A stretch of DNA of 64,000 bases from an uncultured Clostridia bacterium (lineage in GTDB: Bacteria; Bacillota; Clostridia; Oscillospirales; Acutalibacteraceae), in NCBI GenBank assembly GCA_937920235.1, contig CALGUK010000048.1, forward strand, positions 1-64,000, in the 5' to 3' direction. The first letter of the stretch is position 1. Every line of letters begins with the position of its first letter. Shown here in pieces: positions 16,912 through 24,895 of the stretch. A program made the translations under genes and the position numbers. Below the pieces are notes generated by a model. That model saw only the letters and a list, made by a program, of their open reading frames with translations, was not told where the DNA came from and ran no database searches.

Positions 16912-17016
16912 AATGTACTCGGAGGGAGACTCCGGTACACATACCCCATCCTCAAACAACCCCTCAGGGCAGTAATGCCCGGAAAAACAGACGGACCCGC
17001 AACCGTCTGTTTTTTC
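16912..17016 (+). ncRNA. Candidate structured, C-rich small RNA with terminator
   Basis: An 11-position hairpin, TGTAC-T-CGGAG with CTCCG-G-TACA (about 16913-16939), is followed by a C-rich unpaired stretch containing ACCCC, CATCCTC and ACCCCTC. Then come a second hairpin GGGCA-N4-TGCCC and a strong terminator, AACAGACGG paired with CCGTCTGTT plus a U-run, ending near 17016. C-rich loops able to pair with Shine-Dalgarno sequences are typical of Gram-positive regulatory RNAs. A weak promoter (TTAAAG-17-TAATAT) lies upstream. No known family is recognised; a leader for the next gene is an alternative, but the terminator argues for an independent transcript. Confidence 0.45.
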
Positions 17017-17064
17017 TTTTACGGAAGAAAATCGGAAACGGAAAATTTTTGTATAAATAATTCG

Positions 17065-17089
17065 CCTCTGTCAAAAATAAAGACAGAGG
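17065..17089 (+). promoter_or_regulatory. Hairpin covering the ribosome-binding site of the M23 gene
   Basis: CCTCTGTC (17065-17072) pairs with GACAGAGG (17082-17089), with a nine-base loop. The 3' arm contains the AGAGG that serves the TTG start at 17098. Translation may therefore be limited unless the stem is opened. Confidence 0.5.
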
Positions 17090-17097
17090 TGTTTTAA

Positions 17098-17772
17098 TTG
17101 AAAAAAGCTTTTAATACAGAAAATTTCAAAAAGGTTGTTTATTCCGTCACTGCACTTGCCCTTTGCGGTGTCACGCTTTTTGCTTTTAATATGCAGAACA
17201 GGGACAACGAGGACATATCCTCACAGAACAGCGATTTGCATACAGATGCCGAGCCGTCGGAGGAGCGCATTACCGATGAAATTGAGGTTAATAATCCCGT
17301 GGAGAACATTCCTGATGACCGATTTACCGAGCCGTTGACGCAGCAGCCCACCGACGTGTATTATGCATATCCCTTTGAGGGAAGCGTTATAAAGGCTTAT
17401 TCGGGTGAAAATCTTGTAAAAAACAGCACGACGGAGGATTGGAGAACTCACGGCGGCATTGACATAGGCGGTTCAGCCGGCGGCAGAGTCAACGCGATAT
17501 GTGACGGGACCGTTACACATCTCGAGCACAACGCTCTGTGGGGAACGGTTCTGACGATTGACCACGGAAACGGAATTACGGCAAGATACTGCGGTCTTGA
17601 AAAAGGCAGTACGCTCACTCCCGGTGACGAGGTGAAAATCAATGAAAAAATCGGCGTTCTCGGTGAAATCCCCATTGAAAAGGCAGACGGAATACATCTG
17701 CACATCGAAATTTCCCGCGACGGAAAGGCTGTTTCGCCTGCTTTGTATCTGGGAAAACGGGTTGATATCTGA
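17098..17772 (+). CDS. M23/LytM-type peptidase-like protein, SpoIIQ-like
   Basis: 224 residues. One N-terminal membrane segment (about 12-30), an acidic linker (35-85) and a LytM-type domain (about 90-220). The zinc ligands appear intact: H118 and D122 in HGGID, H202 in HLHIE. The second catalytic histidine, usually in a Y-x-H-L motif, is replaced (YCGL, 164-167), so hydrolase activity is doubtful. Topology and this substitution resemble SpoIIQ, the forespore protein that pairs with SpoIIIAH, but the assignment is inferred. The start is TTG with AGAGGT seven bases upstream. The PPTase gene follows after 33 bases. Confidence 0.75.
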   Translation: MKKAFNTENFKKVVYSVTALALCGVTLFAFNMQNRDNEDISSQNSDLHTDAEPSEERITDEIEVNNPVENIPDDRFTEPLTQQPTDVYYAYPFEGSVIKAYSGENLVKNSTTEDWRTHGGIDIGGSAGGRVNAICDGTVTHLEHNALWGTVLTIDHGNGITARYCGLEKGSTLTPGDEVKINEKIGVLGEIPIEKADGIHLHIEISRDGKAVSPALYLGKRVDI

Positions 17773-17805
17773 AAATTTCTGTGATAAAATTATTCCGGTG
17801 ATAAT

Positions 17806-18321
17806 ATGGAATTGTATCTGTTCAGATTATCCGATAAGGATGACATTGACCCGAAGCTTCTGCCGAGCGGTGTCGCAGAGCACTGCAAAAAGAGGGAAAG
17901 CCGCATCTGTGCCTCGGTTCTGCTGGAAAAGGGTATTGAAAATCTGCATTACGAAGTATCGGGAAAGCCCGTTGCCGACAACTGCTTTATTAGTATAAGT
18001 CACAGCGGCGATATGGCGGCGGTGTGCAAAAGCGAAATCCCCGTCGGTGTAGATATTGAAAAAATTGACGCGGAGAGAGATCTCAGAAAAATAGCCGCGA
18101 GATTTTACTGCGGAAAAGAGCTTGAATATTTTTCCGAAAAACCCACGGCAGAGCGTTTTTATGAAATCTGGACAAAAAAAGAGGCATACAGCAAAATTGA
18201 CGGCGGCGGTGTGAGTGAAATTTTCAGAGGATTTGATGTTTTATCCCTGAACGGATACCGCTTCACCACGGAAATTGCCGACGGATATGCAACAAGCGTA
18301 TGCGAAAAAGACAAAAATTGA
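17806..18321 (+). CDS. 4'-phosphopantetheinyl transferase, Sfp-like
   Basis: 171 residues, somewhat shorter than Sfp (about 224). Transfers the phosphopantetheine arm of CoA to a carrier-protein serine. Motifs: SISHSGD, VGVDIEKI (Mg and CoA site) and FYEIWTKKEAYSK, the family's WxxKEAxxK helix. No polyketide or peptide synthetase is in the window, so its substrate may be the fatty-acid acyl carrier protein. It follows the SpoIIQ-like gene and ends at a bidirectional terminator. Confidence 0.85.
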   Translation: MELYLFRLSDKDDIDPKLLPSGVAEHCKKRESRICASVLLEKGIENLHYEVSGKPVADNCFISISHSGDMAAVCKSEIPVGVDIEKIDAERDLRKIAARFYCGKELEYFSEKPTAERFYEIWTKKEAYSKIDGGGVSEIFRGFDVLSLNGYRFTTEIADGYATSVCEKDKN

Positions 18322-18332
18322 TTGTATAACAA

Positions 18333-18363
18333 AAAGAGAAGATTCAAAGCGAATCTTCTCTTT
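18333..18363. terminator. Bidirectional terminator
   Basis: AAAGAGAAGATTC (18333-18345) pairs perfectly with GAATCTTCTCTTT (18351-18363), leaving a five-base loop. A T-run on one side and an A-run on the other serve the converging PPTase and dockerin genes. Confidence 0.88.
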
Positions 18364-18389
18364 ATTTTTAACGTAAATTATATGCCGGA

Positions 18390-19292
18390 TTATGAAAAAT
18401 CGGAATATGTAAGCTTATTGACAGCCTTACCCGTACCGTCGATATCCACACTGCCGACGGTAAGAGTCATTTTGGCATCCATTGTGTATGTGATTACACA
18501 GCTTACCACATCGTTACCTTCCATAACTGCTTCCAGAGTGATGTCCGTATATTTCACATCAAGCTTTTTGACGGTAATCAGATTTGTTACGCTTGCTATA
18601 GCACTCTTGACTTCCTGCTCGGTGATAAAATCGTCAGTTACATGGTTGAGAGCATTTTTACCGTCCTTCTGCGGATTCTGACAATCCTTGAGGCGAACCG
18701 TATATTTCATTCCGTCAACCTTATAAGATGCCACATCCTCGGCCTCGAGAGACATTGCTTTGAGGGCATAGCTGCCGTCTGCCTTGCCGTTTACAACAGT
18801 ACCGCTGTCATTACCGACACCGATAAATGAGCCTACAACCGAGTCGAGAGAAGCGTTTGCATCAATCTGGCTTATGATATTATTAAGAACGCCTGTTGCG
18901 TTACCCACATCAATCGCGCCATCCTCGGTAAAGCTGCACTCTCTTGTCCAGGAGTAATTACCTGCAGATTTTTTTGCTGAAAGCTCGTTAAATCTTCTGA
19001 CGATAAAGGCGAGTTCCTCATCCTCAACAGGCGCTTTTCTGAGACCTGCAGCAGCCTGAAGAACCATTCTTGCATCAATGGCATCAACAGCACCGCTATC
19101 GTCAACATCGGCAAGAGGAAAATCAGATGCATTTCTGAGTTTTGCCGCGATCTGCAGAACAAGTCTTGCGTCGATGGTATCAACTGCACCGCTTCCGTCA
19201 ACATCATAGGGAACTGCCGCCGCAAACATCATCATTGGAATAGTGGTGGCGGCAAGTATTACAGCCAAAATAACAGATATAGTCTTTTTCAT
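18390..19292 (-). CDS. Secreted dockerin protein, family member 1 of 3
   Basis: 300 residues. Signal peptide (about 1-25), then a type I dockerin (about 26-93) with two calcium-loop repeats, DVDGSGAVDTIDARLVLQ and a second copy starting at DVDDSGAVDAIDARMVLQ. A C-terminal domain (about 105-300) is shared with the proteins at 22748 and 23793. Dockerins bind cohesins of cellulosome-like scaffolds, so the protein is probably exported and surface-docked. The shared domain is not recognised. It is rich in conserved motifs such as NYSWTR, DVGNATG, ASLDSVVG and NLITVKKLDV. No catalytic signature is visible. Confidence 0.85.
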   Translation of the reverse strand: MKKTISVILAVILAATTIPMMMFAAAVPYDVDGSGAVDTIDARLVLQIAAKLRNASDFPLADVDDSGAVDAIDARMVLQAAAGLRKAPVEDEELAFIVRRFNELSAKKSAGNYSWTRECSFTEDGAIDVGNATGVLNNIISQIDANASLDSVVGSFIGVGNDSGTVVNGKADGSYALKAMSLEAEDVASYKVDGMKYTVRLKDCQNPQKDGKNALNHVTDDFITEQEVKSAIASVTNLITVKKLDVKYTDITLEAVMEGNDVVSCVITYTMDAKMTLTVGSVDIDGTGKAVNKLTYSDFS

Positions 19293-19325
19293 TATACAAC
19301 ACCCGCTTTCTTATTTTATATTACA

Positions 19326-19355
19326 ATTTTACCATATTTCCCGAAAGCTTTTCAA
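19326..19355 (-). promoter_or_regulatory. Promoter of the dockerin gene
   Basis: -35 TTGAAA (19355-19350), an 18-base spacer and -10 TAAAAT (19331-19326), 34 bases upstream of the ATG. Confidence 0.65.
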
Positions 19356-19407
19356 TTACACACATAAACAAAAATCATTGCCGTTTTTTGTGTAAACATA
19401 CTAATCA

Positions 19408-20124
19408 TCAGTCGGCTGAACGGATATAATCCACAACAGCCCGAGCCGTACATTCGGGTAAATCTATGCTTTCTGAAGCTTCAACCATATTTTCAAGATA
19501 ATGGGCATCCGAATTACGCAGATGCTTCATACCTTTAAGAAGAGTATGCTTTTCCTCATACTGCGGAATATATGCCTTATGGGTAAACTCGGCACAGGCG
19601 AAATTCATTTCGGGATACATAAAGCCCAGAACCGACAGCACGGAATATGATGCGCGGTCAAGATGTGCCGGAAAAGCCGCACCGCCGAACCTGCTGACCT
19701 CGCTGACAACATTATCTATGCTTATTCCCGAAGCGGTGGTCAGCAAAATCTCCTCACTGCCGAGGATATTGTCAAGATGGTCGGTTATGTACTGATTTCC
19801 GAAAATACTCTCGTCGTTTTTCACGGGAGGCATTGTTTTTTTCACATAGTCGGAAAACTCCAGCGCTCTTTCAAGAGTCGGAAAAAGACAGACGGTATGA
19901 ATTTCCTCAGAGGTGCAAAGCTCCATTCCCGGCACAACGGTGATGCCTGCTTCCTCACCGGCTTTTACGGCAGCAGGACAGTTCAGACAGGAATTGTGGT
20001 CGGTAAGAGCGATAATATCGTAGCCCATAAGCTTTGCCATATTGACAAGGTTATACGGTGTCATATCGTTATCGCCGCAGGGAGAGAGACACGAGTGGAG
20101 GTGAAAATCATACTTGAGTCTCAT
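19408..20124 (-). CDS. PHP-domain metal-dependent phosphoesterase
   Basis: 238 residues. The PHP motifs are visible: DFHLHSCLSPCG (6-17), LTDHNS (40-45), a GMELCTSEE segment, FPAHLDR and NSDAHYLE near the C-terminus. These residues bind two or three metals in the family, which cleaves phosphoesters of nucleotides or sugars. It is the last gene of an operon with two DRTGG-type proteins, a HydS-like iron-sulfur protein and a HATPase. This set recurs around sensory group C [FeFe] hydrogenases, so a role in signalling is inferred. Overlaps its upstream neighbour by four bases. Confidence 0.85.
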   Translation of the reverse strand: MRLKYDFHLHSCLSPCGDNDMTPYNLVNMAKLMGYDIIALTDHNSCLNCPAAVKAGEEAGITVVPGMELCTSEEIHTVCLFPTLERALEFSDYVKKTMPPVKNDESIFGNQYITDHLDNILGSEEILLTTASGISIDNVVSEVSRFGGAAFPAHLDRASYSVLSVLGFMYPEMNFACAEFTHKAYIPQYEEKHTLLKGMKHLRNSDAHYLENMVEASESIDLPECTARAVVDYIRSAD

Positions 20125-20447
20125 ATCAGCTCACCGAGACGGTTAGCAAGGGTATAAGCGTTCTCCTGAGAAGCGAGCACACATATATCCTGAAGCACGG
20201 CGCGTTCCTTTGCATCCTCATCGAGAGTTGCATTTTCGCAGAGCACAATGCACGCACAGTCGGCAAGAAAAGCCACGGCGACGGCATTCACGTTTCCCAT
20301 TACGGTAAACCAGCAGTCTCCGCTCTGTGCTCTGCCCATAACCCAGCTGAGAAGGTCACCGCAGTAGCCTCCCGTTATTTCACGGTCGGAATCGCCCTCA
20401 ACCAGCACGCTGAGGTTTAATTTTTCACATAATTCTTTAACGTTCAT
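20121..20447 (-). CDS. DRTGG-domain-like small protein
   Basis: 108 residues. DREITGGYCGDLLSWVMGRA (22-41) matches the DRTGG pattern. The fold is found next to CBS domains and HPr kinase relatives and probably binds a ligand. No catalytic residues are seen. It is linked on both sides by four-base overlaps to the PHP gene and the HydS-like gene, implying strict co-expression. Confidence 0.75.
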   Translation of the reverse strand: MNVKELCEKLNLSVLVEGDSDREITGGYCGDLLSWVMGRAQSGDCWFTVMGNVNAVAVAFLADCACIVLCENATLDEDAKERAVLQDICVLASQENAYTLANRLGELI

Positions 20448-21742
20448 TTGCTGTCATCTCCTGCTACGGTGCGGAACGGCTTCGGAATGAAGTTTTCTGC
20501 ACCCTCACGGTCTTTCATCTTAAAAATACAATCATTTATATCCGCCTTGCCGATTACAACATCCTCTGCAAAGCAGCGGCATGACGGTGAACCGCACATA
20601 CCGCAGTCAAGACCGGGCAAGGTGCCTTCAAGCTCATTGATGTCGTTCATTTTCTGCATTGCCTCAAAAACATTGTCGGCAAGCTTCCAGGGAGCAGCCT
20701 CAAGAGGCTTTTCCCAATACATCTCCTTCGGAACGGAGTCATATTCAAGATGATTGCATGATACGGGCATATATTTACGCAGACGGTGAAGTCTTGCTTT
20801 TGCCACAAAAGGATTTTCGACGGTCAGAGGACCTCCCACACAACCGCCCGAGCAGGCATTAAGCTCGATAAAATCCAGGTCGTTGAGCTTTTCATCCTCA
20901 AGCTCCTCAAGAACCTTGATAACATTTTCAATGCCGTCTGCCGCAAGATATCTCTCACGCAGAATTGCCGCAGACTCACCGCCCGAGGAAGCCCAGCCCA
21001 CACCGATTATTCCCGAATCGCTGAGAGTTTCGAGCTCGATTATCTTATCCATCTGCTGAACGAGTACGGGGTAGATATCCTTTATTGCAAGCACGCCGTT
21101 GATGTTTGATTTTCCGTTACAGATCGGCTGTTTTATTGAGGAAATTTTTGCCGTGCAGGGTGTTATGAAGAACACACCGATATCGCCGTCATCAAGTCCT
21201 GTTTCTTCCTTCGCCTTTATTCTTGCAAGACGCGCCGCCTCCTCCATAGGAGCGTTTAGGTCGAGAACATTTTCAATGAGATTCGGAAATCGGACTCTGA
21301 TAAGTCGGACAACAGCGGGGCAGGCTGAAGAAATCAGAGGCTTTTTCGTTTTGTTCATTGATAGGATAAGTCTTGTTGCCTCGCTGACAAGCTCTGCGCC
21401 CTTTGAAACCTCAAAAACATCGTCAAATCCGATACGCTTAAGTCCCGTAAGGACATAATCGGGGTCGTCGAGATTATTGAACTGACCGTAGAGCGAAGGT
21501 GCGGGAACGGCTATTCTGTATTTATAATTTATAATTTCGTTAAGCGAATATTTTTCGGCATATTTTGCGTGATAAGGACAGATCCTTATACATTCGCCGC
21601 AGTCGATACAGCGTTCGGAAATAATATGCGCTTTACCGTTACGGACACGGATTGCGTTGGTGGGACAGCGCTTGAGACAGCTCACACATCCCTTACACTT
21701 TTCTTCATCCAGCCGCACGGAATGGAAATATGTTTCGTTCAT
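20444..21742 (-). CDS. Sensory-type [FeFe] hydrogenase (HydS-like)
   Basis: 432 residues. N-terminal 2x[4Fe-4S] ferredoxin domain (C16, C19, C22, C26; C45, C48, C51, C55). H-cluster domain (about 70-320): SSACP (138-142), TPCTAK (195-200) and ACSGGC (296-301), giving four ligand cysteines C141, C196, C297 and C301. A C-terminal four-cysteine FeS motif follows (C380, C383, C388, C405). In catalytic enzymes the first motif is TSCCP, and the first cysteine relays protons. Alanine here (A140) is a hallmark of slow, sensory HydS enzymes. With its PHP, HATPase and DRTGG neighbours it probably senses H2 or redox state. Confidence 0.88.
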   Translation of the reverse strand: MNETYFHSVRLDEEKCKGCVSCLKRCPTNAIRVRNGKAHIISERCIDCGECIRICPYHAKYAEKYSLNEIINYKYRIAVPAPSLYGQFNNLDDPDYVLTGLKRIGFDDVFEVSKGAELVSEATRLILSMNKTKKPLISSACPAVVRLIRVRFPNLIENVLDLNAPMEEAARLARIKAKEETGLDDGDIGVFFITPCTAKISSIKQPICNGKSNINGVLAIKDIYPVLVQQMDKIIELETLSDSGIIGVGWASSGGESAAILRERYLAADGIENVIKVLEELEDEKLNDLDFIELNACSGGCVGGPLTVENPFVAKARLHRLRKYMPVSCNHLEYDSVPKEMYWEKPLEAAPWKLADNVFEAMQKMNDINELEGTLPGLDCGMCGSPSCRCFAEDVVIGKADINDCIFKMKDREGAENFIPKPFRTVAGDDSK

Positions 21743-21807
21743 TTGTGTTACTCCGTTAAAATTTTTTCGGCAGAAACTGTTCCGCCTTTAAATTCTGTCG
21801 GTAAGAC

Positions 21808-22230
21808 TTATGAAGTAAAGACCTTGAGATACATAGTGGTACCAACACCGACAGTCGAATCGATTTTCATTTCATCGGTATATTTTTTTATGTTGGGAAG
21901 TCCCATTCCCGCACCGAAGCCGAGCGAACGGACATTATCGGGGGCGGTGGAATAACCCTCCTTCATTGCCAGAGCCACATCGGGAATACCCGGTCCCTCA
22001 TCGGTAAGCACCATAGAGATGCACTCGGGAGAAATTTCCACGTCGATTTCGCCTCCGCCTGCGTGGATTACAAGGTTTATCTCAGCCTCATAGAGCGCTA
22101 TGACAACCTTGCGCACGATTTCGGGATTAAAGCCCAGGTCCTTGAGTGTTTTCTTCACTGAGCCGGAAGCCTCGCCGGCACGGGTAAAATCATCTCCCGG
22201 AACACTGAAGTGAAGCTTAAAATTGCTCAT
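21808..22230 (-). CDS. HATPase anti-sigma/serine kinase-like protein
   Basis: 140 residues. GHKL ATPase of the RsbW/SpoIIAB type: N-box EAEINLVIHA (about 49-58), G1 box DEGPGIPD and G2 box GFGAGMGLPNI. It could phosphorylate or sequester a partner in response to the HydS-like protein. No anti-anti-sigma partner lies in this operon. It starts with ATGA overlapping the DRTGG gene; 65 bases separate it from hydS. Confidence 0.85.
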   Translation of the reverse strand: MSNFKLHFSVPGDDFTRAGEASGSVKKTLKDLGFNPEIVRKVVIALYEAEINLVIHAGGGEIDVEISPECISMVLTDEGPGIPDVALAMKEGYSTAPDNVRSLGFGAGMGLPNIKKYTDEMKIDSTVGVGTTMYLKVFTS

Positions 22231-22577
22231 TTCATTGCCCCTCCTCTGAGGCCTTTTTCATACAGCATTCCGCAGGAGGCAAACATCGCCTGTTTTGTAG
22301 TCATAAGCACGATATCTCTTTCTCTCGCCAGGTCGATAATGCTCTGATCCGGCTGTTTTCCGCGGACAAAGACGATACACTGCATATCCATCATCTCGGC
22401 TGTTCTGACAACCTGGGGATTTACAAGTCCCGAAAGGAGAACTGCCTGTTCCTTGACATAAGCGAGAACGTCGCTCATCATATCGCTTCCGCAAGCGGTA
22501 AAAACATCGCGATCCATAAATTCTTCGCCACAGATTACCTGAGCATCAAGAATTTCTTTGATTTCATAAACTTTCAT
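22227..22577 (-). CDS. DRTGG-domain-like protein, first gene of the HydS operon
   Basis: 116 residues from ATG 22577, which has GGGAGG at eight bases; an open extension to 22601 lacks a site. It contains GSDMMSDVLAYVKEQAVLLSG, the DRTGG-like core, and a LMTTKQ segment. It resembles the 20121 protein in fold type rather than in close sequence. It probably binds a small ligand or partner protein within the redox-sensing operon. Confidence 0.75.
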   Translation of the reverse strand: MKVYEIKEILDAQVICGEEFMDRDVFTACGSDMMSDVLAYVKEQAVLLSGLVNPQVVRTAEMMDMQCIVFVRGKQPDQSIIDLARERDIVLMTTKQAMFASCGMLYEKGLRGGAMK

Positions 22578-22694
22578 TGTTTTTTCCTCCCGATTTTTCA
22601 TCGATAGTTAATTATACACCAAAACAACATCCTTTACAATGAGGCACTTTACCGAATTATATTCGTCAGATTTGTGAAAAAGGACAGAGAAAGC

Positions 22695-22724
22695 AAAAAA
22701 ACGGCACCGTCATTGACGATGCCG
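22695..22724 (-). terminator. Terminator of the 22748 gene
   Basis: CGGCACCGTC (22702-22711) pairs with GACGATGCCG (22715-22724) with one G-U pair. Seven U follow on the minus strand. Confidence 0.85.
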
Positions 22725-22747
22725 CTGAGTTTGTCTTGTGAGACCGA

Positions 22748-23761
22748 TTATGCCATTGTGTAAGTGATCTTATTTGTAGCCTTACCTGTACCTGTGATTG
22801 AGATACCTGCCTTGAGAACCATCTTTGCTGAGAATGTGTAAGAAATCTCAAGAGACTTGAGGTTATCGCCGTCAACAACTGCAGTAAGAAGAATTGACTG
22901 ATACTGAACATCTGTGCTGCTTACGGTGATAAGATTTGTAAGGTCTGAAATGCCCTTAACAACCTCTTCGTGTGTGAAGAAATCGTTTGTTGCACGGCTG
23001 AGAGCGTTTGTGTTATCCTTCTTGGGATTTGCACAAGCGTTGAGCTGAACCTGGTACTTGTTACCTGTTGCTGCTGCGCCCTTAACGTCTGCTGCCGTAA
23101 GAGTCATAGCCTTGAGAGCGTACTGTTCTTTCATGCCTTCGGGAAGAGTGCCGTTCTTAACTTCGCCCTGTTTGTTACCGATTCCGAGGAATCCGCCGAC
23201 AACTGTGTCGAGAGAAGCGTTCTTATCAACGAGCTTGATAATACGGTTAAGAGTATCTGTTGCACCGCCTACATCGATTGCGCCGTCAGGAGTGTAACCG
23301 CAAGCACGAGTCCATTTGTAGCTGCCCTTTGCTGCGGCTGCTGTCAATTTGTTCATTACTTCGTGAGCGTTTGCCTTTGTGAAAGCTGCTTTATCTTCGC
23401 TCTGTGTTGCATCGTCGCCTGCTGTTGCATCGTCGCCTGCTGTTGCGTCGTCACCTGCTGTTGCGTCGTCGCCTGCTGTTGCATCGTCGCCGCCGAGGAG
23501 GTCTTCGTCACCGCCGCCGAGGAGATTTTCATCTGTGCTGCCTGCGGGAGCGTCGCCTGTGGGTTCACCTGTCTGAACTGATGAGCCTGCTGCTTCGAGA
23601 GCCTTATCTGCTGTTGTTTTACCTACAAATACTACACCAACTGTGAGAACCAATGCGAGAACAACTGCCCAGAATTTAGTCCAGCCCATTGATGATTTTT
23701 CTTTTTTCATTGCCTTTATTTCTGCCTGTTCAGGAGTTAAAGGTGTCTTTTCTTTTGCCAT
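22748..23761 (-). CDS. Membrane-anchored extracellular protein, family member 2 of 3
   Basis: 337 residues. A short lysine-rich cytoplasmic N-terminus, one membrane segment (about 30-50), then a low-complexity linker with repeated DDATAG units (about 90-120). The 200-residue C-terminal domain is shared with 18390 and 23793 (motifs SYKWTRACG, DVGGATDTLN, ASLDTVVGGFLGIGN, NLITVSSTDV, GTGKATNKITYT). Function unknown. It starts 32 bases after its paralogue at 23793 in the same direction, so the two probably arose by tandem duplication. Confidence 0.82.
   Translation of the reverse strand: MAKEKTPLTPEQAEIKAMKKEKSSMGWTKFWAVVLALVLTVGVVFVGKTTADKALEAAGSSVQTGEPTGDAPAGSTDENLLGGGDEDLLGGDDATAGDDATAGDDATAGDDATAGDDATQSEDKAAFTKANAHEVMNKLTAAAAKGSYKWTRACGYTPDGAIDVGGATDTLNRIIKLVDKNASLDTVVGGFLGIGNKQGEVKNGTLPEGMKEQYALKAMTLTAADVKGAAATGNKYQVQLNACANPKKDNTNALSRATNDFFTHEEVVKGISDLTNLITVSSTDVQYQSILLTAVVDGDNLKSLEISYTFSAKMVLKAGISITGTGKATNKITYTMA
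23405..23494 (-). repeat. 18-base coding tandem repeat (DDATAG linker)
   Basis: Five 18-base units, differing at one or two positions, encode the DDATAG linker of the 22748 protein. The perfect period makes copy-number change by slippage likely without loss of frame. Confidence 0.85.
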
Positions 23762-23792
23762 AATTGAAATCTCCTTTCAGAAATCAATGTAA

Positions 23793-24815
23793 TTAAGCGA
23801 AGTTAGAGTATGTGCACTCCATCTTACCTGCGCCTGTACCTGTGATACCGATACCCATAGCCTTAAGCTTGAGAGCGTTAACTGTCATTGTGTAAGAAAG
23901 CTTGATGTCCTTGAGAGCGTTGTTTTCAACATTAGCAACGATAACGATTGCTGTGAAATCAACGTCAAGTGAGTTGATTGTTACAAGATTGCCGAGTGAA
24001 CCGAGAGCGTCTGAAACACCCTTTGAGATTTCATCCTTAGTAATGAAGTCGTTAGTTGCGCGGTTGAGTGCGTTTTTACCGTCCTTGAGAGGACTCTTGC
24101 AGCCTTTGAGCTGGAGAGTATATGTATTGCCGGAAACTCTCATATCCATAATGTCAGCCTCTGTGAGAGAGAAAGCTTTGAGGAGGAATTTCTCTTCCTT
24201 CATCTTGCCTTCACCGGGAAGAGCGCCGTTCTTTGCCTGGCCTTCCCAAGCAGGATCACTTTCAGAACCTGTGATTGAGAGGAAACCGCCGACAACTGAA
24301 TCGAGGTTAGCGTTTTTATCAACCATACCGATAACCTTGTTGAGAGTACCTGTTGCATTACCTACATCAAGAGGCTTTGTGTACCAAGATTTTCTTGTCC
24401 ACTTATAGCTCTGCTTTGCTGCCTTTGCAGTTACTTCATTAAGGAGTTTTGCAACGTCAGCCTTTGTTGCTTCGGCAGGTTTTTCGCCTTCCGGAGCGTC
24501 ACCTGTTGCATCACCTGTTGCGTCGCCTGAAGGATCTTCGGGAAGAGCGGGATCTTCGGGAAGAACTGAGCTGTCGCCTGAAGGTGTGTCGCCTGAAGGT
24601 GTGCTTTCAGACGGTGCATCGCCGGAAACAGCCACGCTGTTGCCTGAGCCGACCTTGGGAGCAGTCATGCTGATTACAACCAATGACCAAGCCATTACGA
24701 TTGCAAGGAAAACTGCCAATGCTTTTGTAAATGTTCCGAAGAAGACCTTACTTTTTTCAGATCTTTTCTCCATTTTTACCTGGAGTTCTTCGGGTGTTAA
24801 ATTCTTTTTAGCCAT
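23793..24815 (-). CDS. Membrane-anchored extracellular protein, family member 3 of 3
   Basis: 340 residues. N-terminal membrane segment (about 28-50), then a Ser/Gly/Asp/Pro-rich linker (about 60-115, with repeated PSGD, PEDP and GDAT). The shared C-terminal domain (about 120-340) carries SYKWTRKSWYT, DVGNATGTLN, NLDSVVGGFLSI, NRATNDFITKDE and NLVTINSLDVDF. No enzyme motif is visible. Its N-terminus LTPEELQVKMEKRSEKSK resembles that of the neighbouring paralogue, so the two share a whole-protein origin. A carbohydrate-binding or scaffolding role is only a guess. Confidence 0.82.
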   Translation of the reverse strand: MAKKNLTPEELQVKMEKRSEKSKVFFGTFTKALAVFLAIVMAWSLVVISMTAPKVGSGNSVAVSGDAPSESTPSGDTPSGDSSVLPEDPALPEDPSGDATGDATGDAPEGEKPAEATKADVAKLLNEVTAKAAKQSYKWTRKSWYTKPLDVGNATGTLNKVIGMVDKNANLDSVVGGFLSITGSESDPAWEGQAKNGALPGEGKMKEEKFLLKAFSLTEADIMDMRVSGNTYTLQLKGCKSPLKDGKNALNRATNDFITKDEISKGVSDALGSLGNLVTINSLDVDFTAIVIVANVENNALKDIKLSYTMTVNALKLKAMGIGITGTGAGKMECTYSNFA

Positions 24816-24895
24816 ATTAAGGCTCCCCTTTCAAGTGTTATATTTAACATACACATACTAAATTTACAACAAAAATTATAAATTGTCAATAAAAT

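Noticed and set aside
22970..23581. Cysteine-rich open frame on the plus strand opposite the 22748 gene
   Set aside because: It is the antisense of the DDATAG repeat and flanking domain; the apparent Cys/Val repeats come from the 18-base coding repeat.
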